Shown here piece after piece: positions 8,168-15,301 of a stretch of 49,849 nucleotides of DNA (its first letter is position 1; the number at the start of each line of letters is the position of its first letter). The notes beneath the pieces were generated by a model, which did no database searches, was not told the origin of the DNA, and saw only the letters and a list, made by a program, of their open reading frames with translations. Made by a program: the position numbers and the translations under genes. This DNA comes from a virus. Location of the stretch: positions 1 to 49,849 of IMG/VR virus record IMGVR_UViG_3300023178_000072; one strand, written 5' to 3'.

Positions 8168-8830
8168 ATGCAATTTTCTGAACAAGCTCTTACAGTTCTA
8201 AAGAGCTTCTCTACTATTAACAAATCCATTTTAATGAAACCGGGTAACGTTCTCAAAACAATTACTCCTGAGAAAACGCTCGTTGCTCAAGCTACAATCC
8301 CAGACCAAATTCCTTCGGGTGCATGTATCTATGATTTGTCAAGATTTTTATCAATTTTGTCACTTCATAACCAACCAGACGTCGAGTTTCACGATAAATA
8401 CTTCGTGATCAGTGAAGGCAAGCGACGCACAAAGTATGCCTTTGCAGATGTTTCCATGATACACACCGCGCCTGATAAGGAAATTACAATTCCTGCAGCA
8501 GACGTTGTTGTCAACGTCACATGGGAAGATTTGCAGTCGGTGCTTAAAGCCGCCGGCGTTCTTCAGTTTACTGAAGTTGCATTTGTTGGTCAAGAAGGAA
8601 AAGTCTATCTCAAGGCTGTTGATACTAGTTCAGCCAATGCTGATGACTATGGGATTGAGATTGGCGAAACTGCTGACGAGTTTACGATTGTTATTAAAAC
8701 AGACAATCTTAAACTTCTTCCGCAGAATTATCAGGTTACTCTTTGCGCAAAGGGTATCTCTGAATTTAAAGGAGAAAGTGCAACATATTTTGTTGCAATT
8801 GATACAAAGTCGACTTATCAGAAAGGATAA
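8168..8830 (+). CDS. 45: DNA polymerase sliding clamp (T4 gp45-like)
   Basis: 220 residues starting MQFSEQALTVLKSFSTIN, with an interior like that of T4 gp45 and its marine relatives (SILMKPGNVLKTI, IYDLSRFLSIL, a C-terminal TYFVAID segment). The clamp is a trimeric ring that tethers DNA polymerase to the template and, in T4, also activates late transcription. I set the start at ATG 8168, with AAGGAG about 10 bases upstream, rather than at the GTG at 8126, which would put the promoter inside the coding region. Its own promoter and the terminator at 9132 make a short unit with the next gene. Confidence 0.88.
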   Translation: MQFSEQALTVLKSFSTINKSILMKPGNVLKTITPEKTLVAQATIPDQIPSGACIYDLSRFLSILSLHNQPDVEFHDKYFVISEGKRRTKYAFADVSMIHTAPDKEITIPAADVVVNVTWEDLQSVLKAAGVLQFTEVAFVGQEGKVYLKAVDTSSANADDYGIEIGETADEFTIVIKTDNLKLLPQNYQVTLCAKGISEFKGESATYFVAIDTKSTYQKG

Positions 8831-8835
8831 AAAAG

Positions 8836-9126
8836 ATGAATGAACAAGTAGAAGACGCACAGGTTGTTGGCGAACAGCAACAACAAGAACCGGTACAGTT
8901 GTCTATGCAAGATATTGCTACATTCGTGCAAATCATTGATTTAGCGTCTCGCCGTGGTGCTTTTGAAGGCCGCGAAATGGCAGGAGTAGGTGTTCTCCGT
9001 AACAAAACGGAAATGTTCCTACGTCAACAAGCTCAAATGCAAGGTCAGCAACCACCACAAGGACGTATGCCTGAGGCACCAGCTGATGTTCCAAATGGAC
9101 CTATGGCCGATAAGGTAGTACAATAA
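8836..9126 (+). CDS. small conserved phage protein of unknown function
   Basis: 96 residues, not recognised. The N-terminus is acidic and glutamine-rich (four consecutive Gln). A middle helix-like segment reads MQDIATFVQIIDLASRRGAF, and the tail is rich in Gln, Pro and Met. It begins 5 bases after the clamp stop and is followed by a terminator, so it is co-expressed with the clamp. A clamp- or polymerase-associated role is only a guess from position. Confidence 0.7.
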   Translation: MNEQVEDAQVVGEQQQQEPVQLSMQDIATFVQIIDLASRRGAFEGREMAGVGVLRNKTEMFLRQQAQMQGQQPPQGRMPEAPADVPNGPMADKVVQ

Positions 9127-9131
9127 TGGTG

Positions 9132-9158
9132 GGGGCTAATAGCCCCTTCCTTTTCTTT
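9132..9158 (+). terminator. rho-independent terminator after the clamp unit
   Basis: A six-base-pair GC-rich stem GGGGCT/AGCCCC (9132-9137 with 9141-9146) has a three-base loop and is followed by the T-rich run TTCCTTTTCTTTT. It separates the clamp unit from gene 44. Confidence 0.75.
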
Positions 9159-9181
9159 TATATTATGATTATGGTGAATGA

Positions 9182-10132
9182 ATGCTTAATGCAAAACAAA
9201 ATGAAGTGCTCTGGGTTGAGCGCTATCGCCCGCAGGTAATTGCGGATACTATTCTTCCCGAAAAAACTAAATCAATGTTTAAAAAGTTTGTTGCGGACAA
9301 TAATGTTCCCAACCTATTATTGACTGGTGGTCCAGGTGTTGGTAAAACTACCATCGCAAAAGCTATGCTTGAAGAACTAGACTGCGATTATAAAATCATG
9401 AATGGCTCGTTGAATGTTAATATCGATGCTATTCGTTATGACATTTCTACATACGCATCGGCAGTATCTCTGCAAGGTGGTCGTAAATATGTAATCTTTG
9501 ACGAAGCTGATTATCTTAATGCAGCTAATGTTCAACCAGCTCTCCGCAATTTTATTGAAGAATACTCTTCTAATTGTGGATTTATTTTTACTTGTAACTT
9601 TAAAAATCGTATTATTGCACCTCTTCGTTCCCGTCTATCTGAAGTTGATTTTACAATTGAAACATCAGATCGACCTAAACTTGCAATGCAGTTTATGAAA
9701 CGAGTGCAAGGAATTCTTGAACAAGAGCAAGTTGAATATGACCAAGCTGTCGTTGCTAAAGTTATCCAAAAACACTTCCCAGATTTCCGTCGTGTATTGA
9801 CAGAATTACAATCTTATTCAGCATCCGGTAAAATTGATGAAGGTATCTTTGTTAACCTCAAACAAGAGTCGATGGATGAACTCTTTCGTTTGCTTAAGGA
9901 AAAGAATTTTACTGACATGCGCAAATGGGTTGCAAAGAACTCAGATCAAGACATGAATGAAATGTTCCGTCGTATCTATGATATGGCTACAGATAAAGTT
10001 GAGATGAGATCTATGCCGGGTTTTGTCGTGACTCTTGCTGACTATATGTATAAAGCAAACTTTGTTGCAGATCTTGAGATAAATATGGTTGCGTTCCTCA
10101 CGGAAGTCATGATCGAAACGAGCTTTAAATGA
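9182..10132 (+). CDS. 44: clamp loader large subunit, AAA+ ATPase (T4 gp44-like)
   Basis: 316 residues. VLWVERYRP near the N-terminus is the usual opening of RFC/gp44 subunits. Walker A is GGPGVGKTT at residues 49-57, Walker B is VIFDEAD at about 103-109, and the sensor/arginine-finger region is APLRSRLSEVDF. With gp62 it opens the gp45 clamp and loads it at primer ends using ATP. The length matches T4 gp44 (319). Its stop overlaps the next ATG. I see no clear promoter after the terminator at 9132, so read-through or an atypical promoter must supply transcription. Confidence 0.92.
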   Translation: MLNAKQNEVLWVERYRPQVIADTILPEKTKSMFKKFVADNNVPNLLLTGGPGVGKTTIAKAMLEELDCDYKIMNGSLNVNIDAIRYDISTYASAVSLQGGRKYVIFDEADYLNAANVQPALRNFIEEYSSNCGFIFTCNFKNRIIAPLRSRLSEVDFTIETSDRPKLAMQFMKRVQGILEQEQVEYDQAVVAKVIQKHFPDFRRVLTELQSYSASGKIDEGIFVNLKQESMDELFRLLKEKNFTDMRKWVAKNSDQDMNEMFRRIYDMATDKVEMRSMPGFVVTLADYMYKANFVADLEINMVAFLTEVMIETSFK

Positions 10133-10338
10133 CAGACATTGCACCAATAGCGCCAATACAAGTTGTAAGTAGTTATGTGGAAAACTATAACAACGGTAAA
10201 TATGATATTACTTCATCTGTAAAACACATAAATGATAATGGCGCGACAAGAATACAAAGCGTAGATATTATTCGTTACGATGGCCACGGTAATCTTATAA
10301 GACAAACCCCTCCGCCTAAAGTGGATATTAGCACATGA
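10129..10338 (+). CDS. small protein of unknown function
   Basis: 69 residues starting MTDIAPIAPIQVVSSYVENY. It is rich in beta-branched residues, with a VDIIRYDGHGNLI segment suggesting a small beta structure, and has no signal peptide or membrane segment. ATGA overlaps join it to gene 44 upstream and to the next gene downstream, which supports it as a real translated link in the operon. No function is recognised. Confidence 0.6.
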   Translation: MTDIAPIAPIQVVSSYVENYNNGKYDITSSVKHINDNGATRIQSVDIIRYDGHGNLIRQTPPPKVDIST

Positions 10339-10541
10339 GCGAGTGGATGAAAAAACTGATAGGTATGCATACCTGTTGGAATTGTGAAAGTTATATTGAT
10401 AAAAAAAGTATTTACAAAGTAACGGTTGATACGCTTGAAGGTCCATTGAATTTAACTATGTGCCAAAAGTGTGCTGAAAGCTTTGACGAAATGTTAAAAG
10501 AGTTGGAGGAAGCCATTGAAGAAAGAAATAAGTCCTTTTGA
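10335..10541 (+). CDS. small zinc-ribbon-like protein
   Basis: 68 residues with two CxxC pairs (Cys14/Cys17 and Cys43/Cys46) about 25 residues apart, the spacing of a zinc ribbon. An acidic helix (MLKELEEAIEERN) follows. It overlaps the previous gene by 4 bases and gp62 by 26 bases. GGAGGA within its 3' end is the ribosome site for gp62. A nucleic-acid or replication-protein contact is plausible from fold and position but not shown. Confidence 0.65.
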   Translation: MSEWMKKLIGMHTCWNCESYIDKKSIYKVTVDTLEGPLNLTMCQKCAESFDEMLKELEEAIEERNKSF

Positions 10542-10920
10542 TTTTATGAATGCAGTCTCCTTGACAAAGGAAGATCTCATTGGCAACAGTGACAATCCGG
10601 ATATGACTGAAAAAGAATATAATGCTTATATTATAAATCGAGGATTTGCCAACTTTCAAGATACAATTCTTCATGCCAATGAAATGAATCAACGAGCTAA
10701 TTTATTTGACCGAGCTCAATTTGATTATTATCGTGGTTCACTGCGCAAGCGTAAACGCTTTTCTAAATGGCCTAAGGCAGACAAGAATAATGACTTGGAC
10801 GCTATTCAACAAGTATACAAATGTAATCGCACAATAGCTAAATTATATCTAAAAGCATTGTCACCTGACGATTTAAAAACCGTACATGAACGATTGTATA
10901 CCGGGGGAATGGGTAAATAA
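10516..10920 (+). CDS. 62: clamp loader small subunit (T4 gp62-like)
   Basis: 134 residues. SPFDFMNAVSLTKEDL and YIINRGFANFQDTILHANEMN match the conserved front half of T4 gp62, the non-ATPase subunit that completes the gp44/62 clamp loader. It is shorter than T4 gp62 (187), as I recall for other marine T4 relatives. The start is TTG 10516, chosen because GGAGGA lies 5-6 bases upstream and the first in-frame ATG is already inside the conserved block. It overlaps the zinc-ribbon gene, so expression is probably coupled. Confidence 0.85.
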   Translation: MKKEISPFDFMNAVSLTKEDLIGNSDNPDMTEKEYNAYIINRGFANFQDTILHANEMNQRANLFDRAQFDYYRGSLRKRKRFSKWPKADKNNDLDAIQQVYKCNRTIAKLYLKALSPDDLKTVHERLYTGGMGK

Positions 10921-10987
10921 TAAATAAACCAGATGGTCATGGTGACGCATCAGCATATAACTATAATAAAAAAGGTGCTGTGTAATA

Positions 10988-11392
10988 ATGCAAGATGAGA
11001 ATATTTTTAAAGGTGTCGGTGTAGAGATTTCATTACCATCGGCCGATAGCTTTTTAAAGGTTAAAGAAACTTTAACGCGTATTGGTATTTCGTCGCGTAA
11101 AGAAAGAAAGCTTTATCAGTCGTGTCATATTCTACACAAACAAGGACGCTATGCAATTCTACATTTTAAAGAGTTGTTTATCCTTGACGGAAAGAATGAT
11201 ACATTTAGTGACGAAGATAAAGCACGTAGAAATACAATTGTTAACTTATTAGAAGAATGGGATTTATTGAAAGTGGTAGAGAACGAAAAATCGCAAGATC
11301 CAGTTGCACCACTTAATCAAATTAAAATATTATCTCATAAAGAAAAAGACAACTGGATATTGGAAGCAAAATATAATATTGGGAAAAAATAA
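10988..11392 (+). CDS. regA: RegA translational repressor
   Basis: 134 residues. The segment LPSADSFLKVKETLTRIGISSRKERKLYQSCHILHKQGRYAILHFKELF aligns almost position for position with T4 RegA as I remember it, and the end (W, LEAKYNIGKK) also matches. RegA binds the start regions of many early mRNAs, in T4 including those of clamp-loader genes and its own, and blocks ribosome access. It keeps the T4 gene order after 44 and 62. A 67-base leader precedes it. The last base of its stop is the first base of the next ATG. Confidence 0.92.
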   Translation: MQDENIFKGVGVEISLPSADSFLKVKETLTRIGISSRKERKLYQSCHILHKQGRYAILHFKELFILDGKNDTFSDEDKARRNTIVNLLEEWDLLKVVENEKSQDPVAPLNQIKILSHKEKDNWILEAKYNIGKK

Positions 11393-11727
11393 TGATTAAT
11401 GTGAAAGCCTCCATTAAAAATGGAGAACGTTTGAAATCTTATAATGCTTGGAATAAAGAAATGCCAGTCGTGGTAAAAGGTGTGGGAGGTAACGTTGATT
11501 CATTTCAGCTGCCTCCTATGGTTCGCGTAGCTATCCCGGTAGATCAAACTATTAATGGACCTGCATACATTTATATAGATCAAGAAGCGGCCGTTAAAAA
11601 AGGTTTAGCTTTGGTAACTGGCGTACAAATTGTTAATGAAGCTTCTTCCACTGACGAGCTTTATATTAAAAACATATCAGATAGCTTAGTTACTATTTCT
11701 AACGGTGACGTTTTAGCACAGGTATAA
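11392..11727 (+). CDS. small protein, possibly dUTPase-fold
   Basis: 111 residues, not firmly recognised. The C-terminal pattern ELYIKNISDSLVTISNGDVLAQV resembles motif 4 of trimeric dUTPases, where a strand of the type xLxNxG is followed by GDxIAQ. The middle LPPMVRVAIPVDQTINGPAYIYID is also beta-rich. The catalytic dUTPase motif 3 (a tyrosine-containing GVIDxxYRG-type loop) is not visible, so an active enzyme is unlikely. A structural or regulatory protein with this jelly-roll fold is more likely. It is coupled to RegA by one-base overlap. Confidence 0.6.
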   Translation: MINVKASIKNGERLKSYNAWNKEMPVVVKGVGGNVDSFQLPPMVRVAIPVDQTINGPAYIYIDQEAAVKKGLALVTGVQIVNEASSTDELYIKNISDSLVTISNGDVLAQV

Positions 11728-11764
11728 ATTGGAGGTTTCATTACATTAACGTAAGGAAACAACC

Positions 11765-12109
11765 ATGTTCAAGAAATTAGTACTACTAACTACACTACTG
11801 TTCCCTGCTACAGTTATAGCACAGGAAGATACGTCAAAGCAATTTTACACAATGAATGGTTGTGACCGCTGGGATAAAGTTGCGACTAAAATGGCTAAAT
11901 ACGAGGAAACTGTTTTAGCAACAGGGTCTATAGTTCAATTTCATGCATCAGGTCAGCCATTTGCTGGTCACATGCTTTTTCAGGTAAATCAAGATACTGG
12001 AACTTGGACACTTGTAAGTCTTTGGAATGACGGAACTGCCTGCGTTGTCGCTGTTGGAAAAGAATTCACACCTTTCAGTTTAAGTGAAAAAAATAAAGAA
12101 ACATATTGA
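11765..12109 (+). CDS. small secreted/periplasmic protein
   Basis: 114 residues. The first 19 form a clear signal peptide: two lysines, a hydrophobic core LVLLTTLLFPATV, and a probable cut after VIA before QED. The mature part has two cysteines (in MNGCDRW and TACVVAV) that could form a disulfide in the periplasm, and a WTLVSLWNDG strand. A good ribosome site (GTAAGGAAAC) lies upstream. Function is unknown. Export by the infecting phage suggests a role in envelope modification, superinfection exclusion or lysis timing. Its TGA lies inside the -35 box of the next promoter. Confidence 0.7.
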   Translation: MFKKLVLLTTLLFPATVIAQEDTSKQFYTMNGCDRWDKVATKMAKYEETVLATGSIVQFHASGQPFAGHMLFQVNQDTGTWTLVSLWNDGTACVVAVGKEFTPFSLSEKNKETY

Positions 12110-12135
12110 CATTTGAAAAAAATGTATTATATATA
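12106..12135 (+). promoter_or_regulatory. sigma70-like promoter before hsp20
   Basis: TTGACA at 12106-12111 and TATATA at 12130-12135 are 18 bases apart. The region between is AT-rich. The -35 box overlaps the TGA stop of the secreted-protein gene, the same layout as the promoter at 8107. It should give an mRNA leader of about 56 bases ending in the ribosome site AAGGAG at 12184-12189. Confidence 0.65.
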
Positions 12136-12197
12136 GTAATAGGACGCCACAATGGGTCCTGTAAAACAATCTTGCTTAATTAAAAGGAGATAGCAAA

Positions 12198-12641
12198 ATG
12201 AATACACGTACATTTACTACAGAAATGTTTAATGACCCTTTCTTCATCGGTTTCGATCGTATGGTAGACAGAATGAGAGCACAAACTCCAGGTCAAACAA
12301 ATTACCCTCCCTATAATATTGTCAAAACGGATGAAAACCAGTATGAGCTGCAATTAGCAATTGCTGGGTTTACTCAGGACGATCTTGAGATCGAACTGAA
12401 GGAAGGCATCTTGTCTATTGAAGGTAGAAAAGAAGGCGAAGACGAAAAGAATTATATCCATAAAGGAATTTCAGCTCGCGCCTTCCGTCGTACATTTACA
12501 TTAAATGACACAATTGTCGTAAATGGTGCAGATCTAACTGATGGTATTCTAACCGTTGAGTTAGAAAATATTATTCCAGAAGAAAAGAAACCACGTAAGA
12601 TCTCAATTGGTCGTCGTGAACCTGAACTTCTAGTCGAATAA
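12198..12641 (+). CDS. hsp20: small heat-shock protein Hsp20 (alpha-crystallin family)
   Basis: 147 residues. After a short N-terminal arm (FIGFDRMVDRM), the alpha-crystallin domain spans about residues 35-135. It includes YNIVKTDENQYELQLAIAGF, the LEIELKEGILSIEGRK strand pair and an FRRTFTL segment. Hsp20 chaperones form oligomers that hold unfolding proteins. Marine T4-like phages often carry one, thought to help virion assembly or protect replication proteins. It has its own promoter at 12106 and a strong ribosome site. It is complete and ordinary for the family. Confidence 0.9.
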   Translation: MNTRTFTTEMFNDPFFIGFDRMVDRMRAQTPGQTNYPPYNIVKTDENQYELQLAIAGFTQDDLEIELKEGILSIEGRKEGEDEKNYIHKGISARAFRRTFTLNDTIVVNGADLTDGILTVELENIIPEEKKPRKISIGRREPELLVE

Positions 12642-12670
12642 ATAAAAACCTGGAGGGTGAAAGGCCCTCC
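12642..12670 (-). terminator. probable minus-strand terminator
   Basis: The perfect stem GGAGGG/CCCTCC (12652-12657 with 12665-12670) has a seven-base loop. Read on the + strand it is followed by ATTCACAC, with no T run. Read on the - strand it is followed by AGGTTTTTATT. It therefore looks like a terminator for leftward transcripts coming from the inverted late block at 13300-18017, rather than for hsp20. Confidence 0.4.
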
Positions 12671-12697
12671 ATTCACACATAACACAGGAGAAATAAA

Positions 12698-12913
12698 ATG
12701 TTTTCAACAGATTATCTAACAAACGTATGGATCGATGCGGTCCAAAATGCAAAAACAACTTGGGTTAATACTTGGGTTAAAGATGAAGCAATGAGTGCAC
12801 CTTTGCACGCTTTCATCAAAGCACAAACAGAATTCACAAAAGAAGCTATGAAACAAACCAGCGCGTTTTCAAACGCAGCAGGTACTGCAATGGCGACTAC
12901 AATTAAATCATGA
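12698..12913 (+). CDS. small phasin-like protein
   Basis: 71 residues. It is almost entirely helical in composition, with the amphipathic segment FIKAQTEFTKEAMKQTSAFS. That resembles phasins, which coat polyhydroxyalkanoate granules, and related short helical proteins. There is no signal peptide. ACAGGAG before the ATG gives a good ribosome site. The resemblance is one of composition and heptad pattern only. A structural or scaffolding coiled coil is an alternative. The stop overlaps the next start (ATGA), so the two small helical proteins are probably made together. Confidence 0.6.
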   Translation: MFSTDYLTNVWIDAVQNAKTTWVNTWVKDEAMSAPLHAFIKAQTEFTKEAMKQTSAFSNAAGTAMATTIKS

Positions 12914-13140
12914 GCGACGCAATGAGTAAAAACCCTTTTGAGATCCGATCTGAAATGTTACAACTTGCTAAAGATTATATGGATCAGCAATATTATATGA
13001 ACAAAGAGTTTGCTGAAAAAATGTTTGAAGCAGGCAAAATGCAAATGGAAGAAATGCAAAAAGCCACAGAGATGTATAGTATGGAAGAATTGATGGAAAA
13101 AGCCAAGGAGATGTATAGCTTCGTATCAAAGAAAGACTAA
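12910..13140 (+). CDS. small helical protein of unknown function
   Basis: 76 residues, extremely rich in Met, Glu and Lys, and predicted to be one long helix. It contains NPFEIRSEMLQLAKDYMDQQY, then a repeated pattern of MEE/MEK units. Small proteins with the NPFEIR...LAKDYMD opening occur, from memory, in other marine T4-like phages as hypothetical proteins. It has no cysteine and no membrane segment. A partner role with the phasin-like protein is suggested by the 4-base overlap. Confidence 0.6.
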   Translation: MSDAMSKNPFEIRSEMLQLAKDYMDQQYYMNKEFAEKMFEAGKMQMEEMQKATEMYSMEELMEKAKEMYSFVSKKD

Positions 13141-13141
13141 A

Positions 13142-13276
13142 ATGTTTTTTAAATGGCACGAAAAGAAATATGAACAAGTCCGAAAGTGGCTAGGATGGAG
13201 TCATTACCAAATGGCATGGCTCGGAGGACTAAAAGGTTTAATCTACGGATTAATTATAGGATATTTCATATTTTAG
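13142..13276 (+). CDS. 44-residue membrane protein
   Basis: A short gene starting at the ATG one base after the previous stop and ending in TAG just before the terminator. The N-terminal half is basic and aromatic (MFFKWHEKKYEQVRKWLGW). The C-terminal half, GLIYGLIIGYFIF, with the preceding AWLGGLKG, forms one glycine-zipper-like hydrophobic segment long enough to span a membrane. No function is recognised. Small phage membrane proteins of this kind can act in lysis or exclusion. Confidence 0.55.
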   Translation: MFFKWHEKKYEQVRKWLGWSHYQMAWLGGLKGLIYGLIIGYFIF

Positions 13277-13277
13277 G

Positions 13278-13301
13278 AAGGAGCCTTCGGGCTCCTTTTT
13301 T
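13278..13301 (+). terminator. strong rho-independent terminator closing the early block
   Basis: An eight-base stem AAGGAGCC/GGCTCCTT with the very stable TTCG loop (13286-13289) is followed by a run of T. It ends the rightward early block where it meets the converging minus-strand gene, whose stop is at 13300. On the minus strand the stem is not followed by a T run. Confidence 0.85.
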
Positions 13302-15297
13302 AATGCAAGAATCCAAAGCCAGCATCTGACATATAGTCCCAGGTACCGCCGCCTCCACCACCAAATATGTTGTTAACTGCAATATTAGGAGCTGGGGCAG
13401 CTTGATTTATAACAGTTGGGCCGCCTTGGTTATATACAATTTGGCCATCCGCAGTTCTTCTTAGGTTTGGCTGCATAGCTAATAATCTATTAACTAAGTC
13501 AGTATTTTTCATTTCTATATTATTGAGTTGAACTGGATCTCCCATTTCATCATAAGTAACAAGACCACCTGTTAAAGGATTAAACCCTGTATTTCTCATA
13601 ATACTATAAAGGCGCGCAGCTCTTTCACGAGCAGGAAGGTTTTCCAATTGAGATCTTAATTGTTGCAAACGAGCCAAAGCGTCTTCATCCGCTTTCTCTG
13701 CTCTTATTTTTTCAAAATCTTCTACAGTAGGTCCTCCGGTAGGAGAACCAATTGAATTTTTATATGAATCTTGCCAAGCTTTTAACAAATCTTGTCTTGC
13801 TTCAGGACGAATTTCTCCAGCATTAATTGCGGCGGTTAAAAATTCATTGTATCTGTTAGACCCTCGAGTAAAATATGAGTCTATTTCAGATTGCATCAAG
13901 TTTCTGCCTAAAGGACCATTTTGGTTTTTTCCAGTTATTCTTCCGTTTTCGTCAATTATCCATCCGGCCTGGCGCATTGCGGAAAAATACATTTCTTGCT
14001 CGGCTAAGTATCTTTCTCTATCCCTGTCATATGTAGCGTCAGATCCAGTGACTTCCCCGGTTCTATAAAATGTGCCTTGTATTGCTCTTTGCTGTGCTGG
14101 GGTTAAGCTTTTCCACATTTCAGTCTGTGTAATTTCATTAAATCGATTTACCTGATCTGTTGAATATCGTGGAAACTTAGCAAGTTCGTTTTGTATATAT
14201 TCTACTCTGCTTTTAGCCGCAGAATCCTCAAACATTTTATCAACTTCAGCAATTTCTCCTGCAATTCTAGCTTCATTTTCGGCTTTCTTCTTTTTCCAGA
14301 ATTCCCAGGCTTTAAAACCAAGAGTAACAGTTGCGCCAATTACAGCACCAATGAGAGCTCCCTGTGGACCAAACATGAATCCAATTGAAGCACCCTGCAT
14401 AGCTGCAGAGGCAACATCTAGACCAGCCTTAGCTAGATCTCCTTTTGTATATCCACCGATTTCGTCATCTGACCATTTTTGCTTATCAACCCATTCTCCT
14501 ACTTGATTAACAGCATAAGATGTTCCAGCTAAAACCAAACCTAATGCGGAGAGTTTTACAAAACTTCTTAATCTGCTTCTTCTTTGAGCTACTGCATTAT
14601 CACTATCTGCAGCATTTAAAAGTCCGCCGAGCCCTGCAGCTGTTATTACCGCAGCGCCAACAGTAGGACCACTTAAGCTTCCTAAAATAGTCCCTAATGG
14701 ATCTTCAAGAAAATTTATAAAACTTTGAGCACCAGCTGCAATAGAGCTAGCTATTGATGTCATGTTGGTGGTCATTGTAGCCCAGTCTATATCTTCAAAA
14801 AACTTTGTAAACCCACCTTCAGTTTGTGCATCAAAGAAACCGCGCGCTAATTCAAAGATAGCAATACCGCCGACAGCACCCAATAAACTTTTAATTACAA
14901 ATGATTTAAATCCGCCCATCATTCCTGATAGCATACTACCAATAGAACCAACTTCTTCTTTTACCGCTTTACTACTATCTTCGGTCTTTTTAGAGGAGTC
15001 GTCGTCGTCTTTTTTCCTCTGATCATCTTCACGTGCTTTTTGCGCTACCTCATCCAGCTCGCGTTCTCTTGCAATGCGCGCCTGTGTTCTTTTATCTACG
15101 TCTAGTGTTTCTCGTAATATATCTGTTTGTGCCCTAAGTTCTAGGTTGATGCTTTTAAAAACACCACTAAATTTATCTAACTTAATGCTTACAGCTTTTA
15201 TAGAGTTTGTACCAGAATTTCTTGTAAGTTTTCCTTCTTGCTTAAGCCTTTCTAAAATGGCTAAAGTTTCTGGTGACATTTCGTTTGGGCCGGCCAT
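13300..15297 (-). CDS. 29: tail-length/baseplate hub protein, gp29-like (probable)
   Basis: 665 residues. The N-terminal 115 residues are charged and probably coiled coil, ending in a KKDDDDSSKK-type acidic/lysine run. Hydrophobic, glycine-rich segments follow at about 131-153, 204-228, 246-266 and 303-330, a pattern typical of tape-measure proteins. The remainder is polar, and the C-terminus has six consecutive Gly near FGGGGGG. T4 gp29 (590 residues) sets tail length and sits in the hub, and this gene directly follows gp51 and gp26. I assign it by composition, size and position rather than by a firm sequence match. It lies 4 bases after the gp51 stop. Confidence 0.55.
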   Translation of the reverse strand: MAGPNEMSPETLAILERLKQEGKLTRNSGTNSIKAVSIKLDKFSGVFKSINLELRAQTDILRETLDVDKRTQARIARERELDEVAQKAREDDQRKKDDDDSSKKTEDSSKAVKEEVGSIGSMLSGMMGGFKSFVIKSLLGAVGGIAIFELARGFFDAQTEGGFTKFFEDIDWATMTTNMTSIASSIAAGAQSFINFLEDPLGTILGSLSGPTVGAAVITAAGLGGLLNAADSDNAVAQRRSRLRSFVKLSALGLVLAGTSYAVNQVGEWVDKQKWSDDEIGGYTKGDLAKAGLDVASAAMQGASIGFMFGPQGALIGAVIGATVTLGFKAWEFWKKKKAENEARIAGEIAEVDKMFEDSAAKSRVEYIQNELAKFPRYSTDQVNRFNEITQTEMWKSLTPAQQRAIQGTFYRTGEVTGSDATYDRDRERYLAEQEMYFSAMRQAGWIIDENGRITGKNQNGPLGRNLMQSEIDSYFTRGSNRYNEFLTAAINAGEIRPEARQDLLKAWQDSYKNSIGSPTGGPTVEDFEKIRAEKADEDALARLQQLRSQLENLPARERAARLYSIMRNTGFNPLTGGLVTYDEMGDPVQLNNIEMKNTDLVNRLLAMQPNLRRTADGQIVYNQGGPTVINQAAPAPNIAVNNIFGGGGGGTWDYMSDAGFGFLH

Positions 15298-15301
15298 TTA
15301 T

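Noticed and set aside
10919-10926. AATAAATA before regA as a late promoter
   Set aside because: RegA is an early gene and the match is one base off in AT-rich DNA. A similar chance match sits at the end of hsp20.
10917-10985. An open stretch of about 20 codons after gp62 in another frame, which could be a frameshifted extension
   Set aside because: A -1 shift would have to happen on a codon whose re-pairing gives TAA, there is no slippery heptamer, and it has no start codon. It is probably chance, within the RegA leader.
12141-12190. Possible RNA thermometer in the hsp20 leader (AGGAC/GTCCT hairpin competing with TCCT pairing to the AAGGAG site)
   Set aside because: The pairing with the ribosome site is only four base pairs and the first hairpin has a ten-base loop. 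This is too weak to call without folding calculations.
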